A program made the position numbers and the translations under genes. From Athripsodes cinereus (lineage: Eukaryota > Arthropoda > Insecta > Trichoptera > Leptoceridae), in NCBI GenBank assembly GCA_947579605.1, contig OX388305.1, positions 32,377,542 through 32,441,541 of the forward strand: a DNA stretch of 64,000 bases. Direction: 5' to 3'. Below the pieces are notes generated by a model. The model did no database searches and was not told the origin of the DNA. It was given only the letters and a program-made list of their open reading frames with translations. Shown piece after piece: positions 59,898 through 64,000 of the stretch (its first letter is position 1; each line of letters begins with the position of its first letter).

Positions 59898-60170
59898 GAC
59901 CATTAAAGGATGACGTCACAGAAAAATCATTGAGGGACATCAGGCATCCCAACACAACAGACGATTACGGTGTAATATTAGGTGGAACGCCTAAAGAATA
60001 CCTAATAATCAAAAAAACTGTCAGTGTCGATTTTGTTATTATTTTGTCGTCTGACTTTCTTTTTTTTCTCTTATGGCATAACATCCTACAAGGATGATTT
60101 GCGCAATCTGACTGTTTGCCCCCCAAGCAAAAGCATATCCATAGACAAGACCACGTGACCTTTAATGGTC
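59898..60170. mobile_element. TA-flanked MITE (Tc1/mariner-like)
   Basis: GACCATTAAAGG at the left and CCTTTAATGGTC at the right are exact inverted repeats. They are flanked by TA (59896-59897 and 60171-60172). After the tips the repeats continue GATGACGTCACAG against TCACGTGGTC. The 273-bp interior has no sure frame. Confidence 0.75.
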
Positions 60171-60203
60171 TATTGGCTTTGATTTAGGAATGGTTTTAGG
60201 ATA

Positions 60204-60410
60204 ATGCATATTAATGAAAAATATAGTTTGCTCCAACTCATTTTGAAAGGAAAAATTGAGGGTAGTCGTGGTGTGGGAAGGCGGCAGATGTCCTGGCTGA
60301 GAAATATCCGAGAGTGGACCGGAGTTCGGAGGGTGGAGGATTTGTTCCGGCTGGCACAGGACAGAGAGGCCTACGCCAGGGTGATAGCCGACGTCGGGGG
60401 GACCTGACAT
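60204..60410 (+). pseudogene. LINE C-terminal relic
   Basis: The frame reads LILKGKIEGSRGVGRRQMSW, then LRNIREWTG and DLFRLAQDREAYARVIADVG, and a stop. This is a common end of RTE/BovB-like reverse transcriptases. Only about 60 codons remain. Confidence 0.7.
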
Positions 60411-61421
60411 GGCACTTTGAGAAGAAGATATTTAAACATAATTAAAAAATACGCAGCCCGTATTTCCACTGCCATAGAAACGAAACAAATTATTTTGTCT
60501 ATGGAATATTTAAGTCATTGGCCAAAAACGTTATAGTTAAGTATGGCTATATAAAAAAAAAAGAAAAAATATTTTTGACAAATCGATGACATTTATTGTG
60601 ACGTGTATGTTTTGCTACGTTAAATAATTTTGATGAACAATTTTAAGCCGAGAATCTACAACCTTTTTTCGATACATCTGTGGGTGGACTCATGGAATAA
60701 TAAATATACTAAAGTGGGTGGAATACGGCTGCAGCGAAGCACAACAAGTATACTGGAAAATACTTTCCGCCTTGATATTCGAATCAGTGCTGGAGAGAGA
60801 AAATACATTTATAACGATGCCTTTTTTACAGATTTCATAGGTTAATAAGTTTAAATATCAGAGACATTGTTGACCTAAAAGGGTGATGTTTTTCCACCAC
60901 CAGCCTGGAAGACTCATAGTTACAAAATAAATCATTCCTAGGACAGCAACCTCACGAAGTCAGGCGTGACGACGAAGTCGTCACACATTTGGTGAAGAAC
61001 CTTCTAGAGGAGAGGAGGCTAGTTACTTCTGTGTGTAGTTATATTGACTGTCCAGCTCCATAACTCAACAAGGCAAAAATTTCATTTAATTCAACGCCAC
61101 TCTCCCAATTTCACAAACAAATAAAAGCTATAAAAAATATACGCTCCCTTCATACTTATTTTAAAAATTTAGTGATGGAAGTCATTTATTGTAGTCCACT
61201 GATTTTTCAGATTCAGGAATAAGCTAAAATAAATCAATTTACGAATGAAAAAACAAATACAAATTTTTCAAATATATATTTACTCTTCAATTTAATATTG
61301 AAACTTATTGCTCTCACCATGATATTAGAAAAATAATGAAAAGGAAGACAAGTATTACTTAAACCCTATTTATAGGCAAAACTTTATACTAAAGTCTTAA
61401 AGTGTTATACAAAGTATTATT
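60411..61421. other. Unassigned stretch right of Catsup
   Basis: A 71-codon open frame at 60630-60845 has no recognisable domain and no splice context, and I do not call it. A short inverted stretch GGCGTGACGACGAAGTCGTC lies near 60963-60985. No gene is supported. Confidence 0.3.
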
Positions 61422-62356
61422 TTAACTAAAATTCAAAAGTTTTTGTTGCACTATCAAAAGTTCGATTACAAGGAGATTTGAACGGGAAGTAGAGAACTTT
61501 GATACTTCATTATCTACAGTTTGATTATAAAAAAAAATTGAGTTGAAAGTAATTGACATATTAGATTCTCCCTTATTTGTAGTTTGATTACAAAGTGAAT
61601 TTGAGCTAGATTCTCCATTATCTGTAGTGTGATTACAAGGAGAATTTGAGCTGGAAGCAGACATAGTAGATAATCCGTTACTGGCATCAGTATTTAATAT
61701 GTTACATTGCTTATTGACAACACCTGAAACCAACAAAAACATAAAATAACGTTTAGATATAAAGCAAACCAACAATTATTAAAAAAAAATTGATCACTTG
61801 TCCTTTACGGGCTTTTGTTTGACAGTCATTATATATATATAAACATGACAGTTGATGAGTTTAATATGGGAGTAAAAGTAACATATTATGCGAACTGAAA
61901 AATACTTACCACACTTGATATGGCATTTTATCTCTTTCTTTAGTTTTTGAATGTGTTTTGGAAAGTCCAATTTTAACGGTAACGCACCAGGTTTTAATTG
62001 CCTTGGTCCTGTTCTTTTGTTATAAAGCAATATTTATCAAACTGTTAGGAGCATACTTAAGACTGTATAGTTGGTTTAGAACTCACTCTCCTTATATTTG
62101 GAATCCACAAGCGGCTAACGTGATCATCCTTAAGGAATCTATAAATCAAAATAAAATATGCATTGTGATAAAAGTACATTATTAAATTACAAACAATCTC
62201 AGATACAAAGAAAAGAATGCGGCCTGCATTGTTATTCATGTACTTGAATAGATAATATTATATTATTTGTTTGACATACCTGTGGAAAGAATCAGTTCCT
62301 CCTTTGACGAGTTTTGCATTGTAACCAAATCTACAGCATCTTTGAAAGTTTCCCAT
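61422..62356 (-). pseudogene. Decayed THAP-domain gene
   Basis: Exons on the - strand are 62356-62280, 62138 to about 62000 and on to 61911, and 61723-61422. The start MGNFQRCCRFGYNAKLVKGG and the LKPGALPLKL motif identify a THAP zinc finger (C2CH, DNA-binding). The domain is broken in several ways. The second ligand Cys is Tyr (CCRFGY). In-frame stops lie at 62057-62059 and 62045-62047, around VCS. The expected His is Gln (VCS*QF). A one-base deletion near 62018 shifts the frame before RTGPRQLKPG. The last exon contains repeats such as SSSNSPCNHTTDNGE and SSNSLCNQTTNKGE. Splice sites are intact, so decay may be recent. A rescue by alternative splicing cannot be excluded. Confidence 0.75.
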
Positions 62357-64000
62357 TATTTACAAAAATGTGGAAAAGTTTTGAAGAAACCCTCCCCCCC
62401 TCAGGCTCCCAAACTGAGCTTTATGAATGAAGTTAAGTTAATTTTGAACGAGATTGATGAGTTCATAGAGAAGTGATCTTACAATCATCTCATCTGGCAG
62501 TAATATTCCACATATTATCAACAACATCAACTCACCAACTAACCTCACTTTCGTGACAGTTGTCACTAGCGCACGACAAATTCTTTTTTCTGTGGCCGTG
62601 AAAATACGCGATTTTTGCAAGTGACAAGTGCGATTCCAAAGTCTGGGTTCTCCACCAGGTGGCGTTAAAATCAATTTAAAAGTCAGAAAATGTAATATAA
62701 ATCATAATTTCTCGTTATAAACTATTATTATTGGTGTATTATTTATTTTCCCTGTTATTTTTAGTGAATTCTAATTTTTAAAGTGCATTATTAGAAAAAC
62801 CAGTGTTACAATTTCATTTCTATTATTTTTTTATATTGCAACACCATGGAAAAAAAAGAAAAAAGGTAATTTTTTTTCTATTATCTGTGGCCGTGGAAAT
62901 ACGTGCGGCCTAAAAAATAAATTACTCACTAAAATCTGCACTTAATATTTTAATTTCTCTTCCATTTCACTTCTTGAACTAAAAAAATATGATTTTCTAT
63001 TTTGGAAAATTGTATACGACAAGTATACACCATAATTACGATTAACTTCGCAATTGTTTTGACAACCGCCATCACTAAAACGTCAAGGTAACTGTCAGAG
63101 TGATAATCACCTTGCTATGATTTCGGTTGTTCGGTTGTCACCCGACGACATGCCTGAACGCAACAGTGCAAGTCGTCGGGTGACTCGCTCCGACTTCGTG
63201 AACGGCTCGAGCGTTGTCGAGTGATCACGATGTCACTCGACGACTGCCTGAACGATGCCCTGGCAATCTGTCAAAAACCATCTCTTTGTCGAAGTGTAAT
63301 GTTTATGATAATTTCAAGCGTTGTGGATATTGTTTTGGATATCTGTTAAGGGAAGTTAATTCATGTTTTTGTGTTTAGTAAATAGTGAATTATTAACCAA
63401 AGAACAGTGACTTCTTAATAAATAAGTAAGTAATGTAAAATATACTAAGGTTCTTCATAACTTTTGTATAAATACAACAATAACATAATTTAATGCCTAA
63501 TTATTATAAGCGAAAGTATAATATAGGTAAGGATTAATTATGTTATTGAATAGTTTTCGCAATTGTAGGCTATGTATATCAATATATATGAGAAGATTTT
63601 TGAATTTCCTATCAAACTGATCATTTTGAAAATTTCCTTTGTGTATAAATAATAATTCCACCATAAATAATTATGGTACATTGTGTACATGTATGTAATT
63701 ATATTTTAACTTATGATCCAGTTTTCGTCATAAGTACATGCGGAAAACCAACTTGTATTCCATGGATGAAAGATTGTATGATTGTAGGGATAGGAGATCA
63801 CATAAAAATGGGGCAAATTAGTTCTGCAGCCCTACTCCCGACACAATCTAAATGCGATCTAATCTTGTTTGCATCTTAAAATGGCGAATTGGTACTTTTG
63901 AACACGGTCTAAATCTTAACTTTTAGACAGATCTAGTTTGATGTCTTAAAAATTCGTTACGATCTTAACATTTGTATGAAATCGGTACTCTTGACACAAC
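62357..64000. other. Right edge, no gene supported
   Basis: The stretch holds TGTGGCCGTG(A/G)AAATACG twice (62592-62608 and 62885-62902) and two G+C-rich hairpins at 63137-63254. An AT-rich region ends at a frame of 68 codons (63673-63879) with no known feature. 63270-63430 may be a 5' leader of a gene lying to the right, but this is a guess. Confidence 0.3.
63137..63254. repeat. Two tandem G+C-rich hairpins
   Basis: GTCACCCGACGAC (63137-63149) pairs exactly with GTCGTCGGGTGAC (63172-63184). GTTGTCGAGTGA (63213-63224) pairs with TCACTCGACGAC (63233-63244), one mismatch. The motif TGCCTGAACG occurs at 63151-63160 and 63245-63254. The base composition is unlike its AT-rich surroundings. Confidence 0.75.

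Noticed and set aside
62267..62476. 69-codon plus frame opposite THAP exon 1
   Set aside because: It lies antisense to the THAP exon and has no splice or family support.
63673..63879. 68-codon plus frame with several Cys residues
   Set aside because: There is no known motif and no splice context, and length alone is not evidence in AT-rich DNA.
1..64000. CRISPR arrays, operons, prokaryotic promoters, rRNA
   Set aside because: Nothing of the kind is visible; the DNA has the layout of an animal nuclear genome.

Overview
The window looks like AT-rich nuclear DNA from an insect, most probably a moth or butterfly. The evidence is split genes with GT-AG introns, many TAGGTACCTA-type stretches (a Lepidoptera-like feel, an inference), and dense non-LTR, SINE and hAT/MITE debris. 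Nothing prokaryotic was seen. Seven protein-coding genes and one decayed gene can be supported. Transposable elements fill much of the rest.

Left part (about 3-30 kb) is an aromatic-amino-acid decarboxylase cluster. An amd-like gene on the + strand (3238-4554; its first exons must lie left of the window) carries Asn at the position equivalent to residue 192, the signature of 3,4-dihydroxyphenylacetaldehyde synthase. Two genes on the - strand are tandem dopa decarboxylase paralogues with identical exon layout: a compact copy (5732-7864) and the canonical Ddc (12919-22873). Ddc has a small optional upstream coding exon and perhaps a distal noncoding first exon near 30.1 kb. The two copies share a 116-bp stretch with no difference around the PLP lysine, which suggests gene conversion.

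Middle part (about 30-48.6 kb): TE-rich DNA, then an unrecognised 167-residue membrane protein on + (35560-45127). Its first intron holds a 4.27-kb hAT-type element that itself carries broken LINEs. A short N-kinesin lies on - (46021-48552).

Right part (48.6-64 kb): a 4.5-kb nest of at least four copies of one MITE with other elements inserted in them, including a LINE with a 696-codon open frame. It separates the kinesin from a Ttc19 homologue on + (53524-56305). Then come a 0.56-kb palindrome, a Catsup/ZIP7 zinc transporter on - (58373-59482), a TA-flanked MITE, and a THAP-domain gene on - (61422-62356) with two stops, a frameshift and lost zinc ligands.

How the genes relate: in Drosophila, Ddc, amd and Catsup map to the same small 37B-C region, and Catsup restrains catecholamine synthesis. 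Finding Ddc, amd and Catsup in 56 kb here suggests conserved linkage of genes for melanin, sclerotin and catecholamines. No wholly new system was proven. The strongest leads are the converted Ddc paralogue, the cluster with Catsup, the nested MITE block and the SINE/LINE pair with a shared 3' tail.
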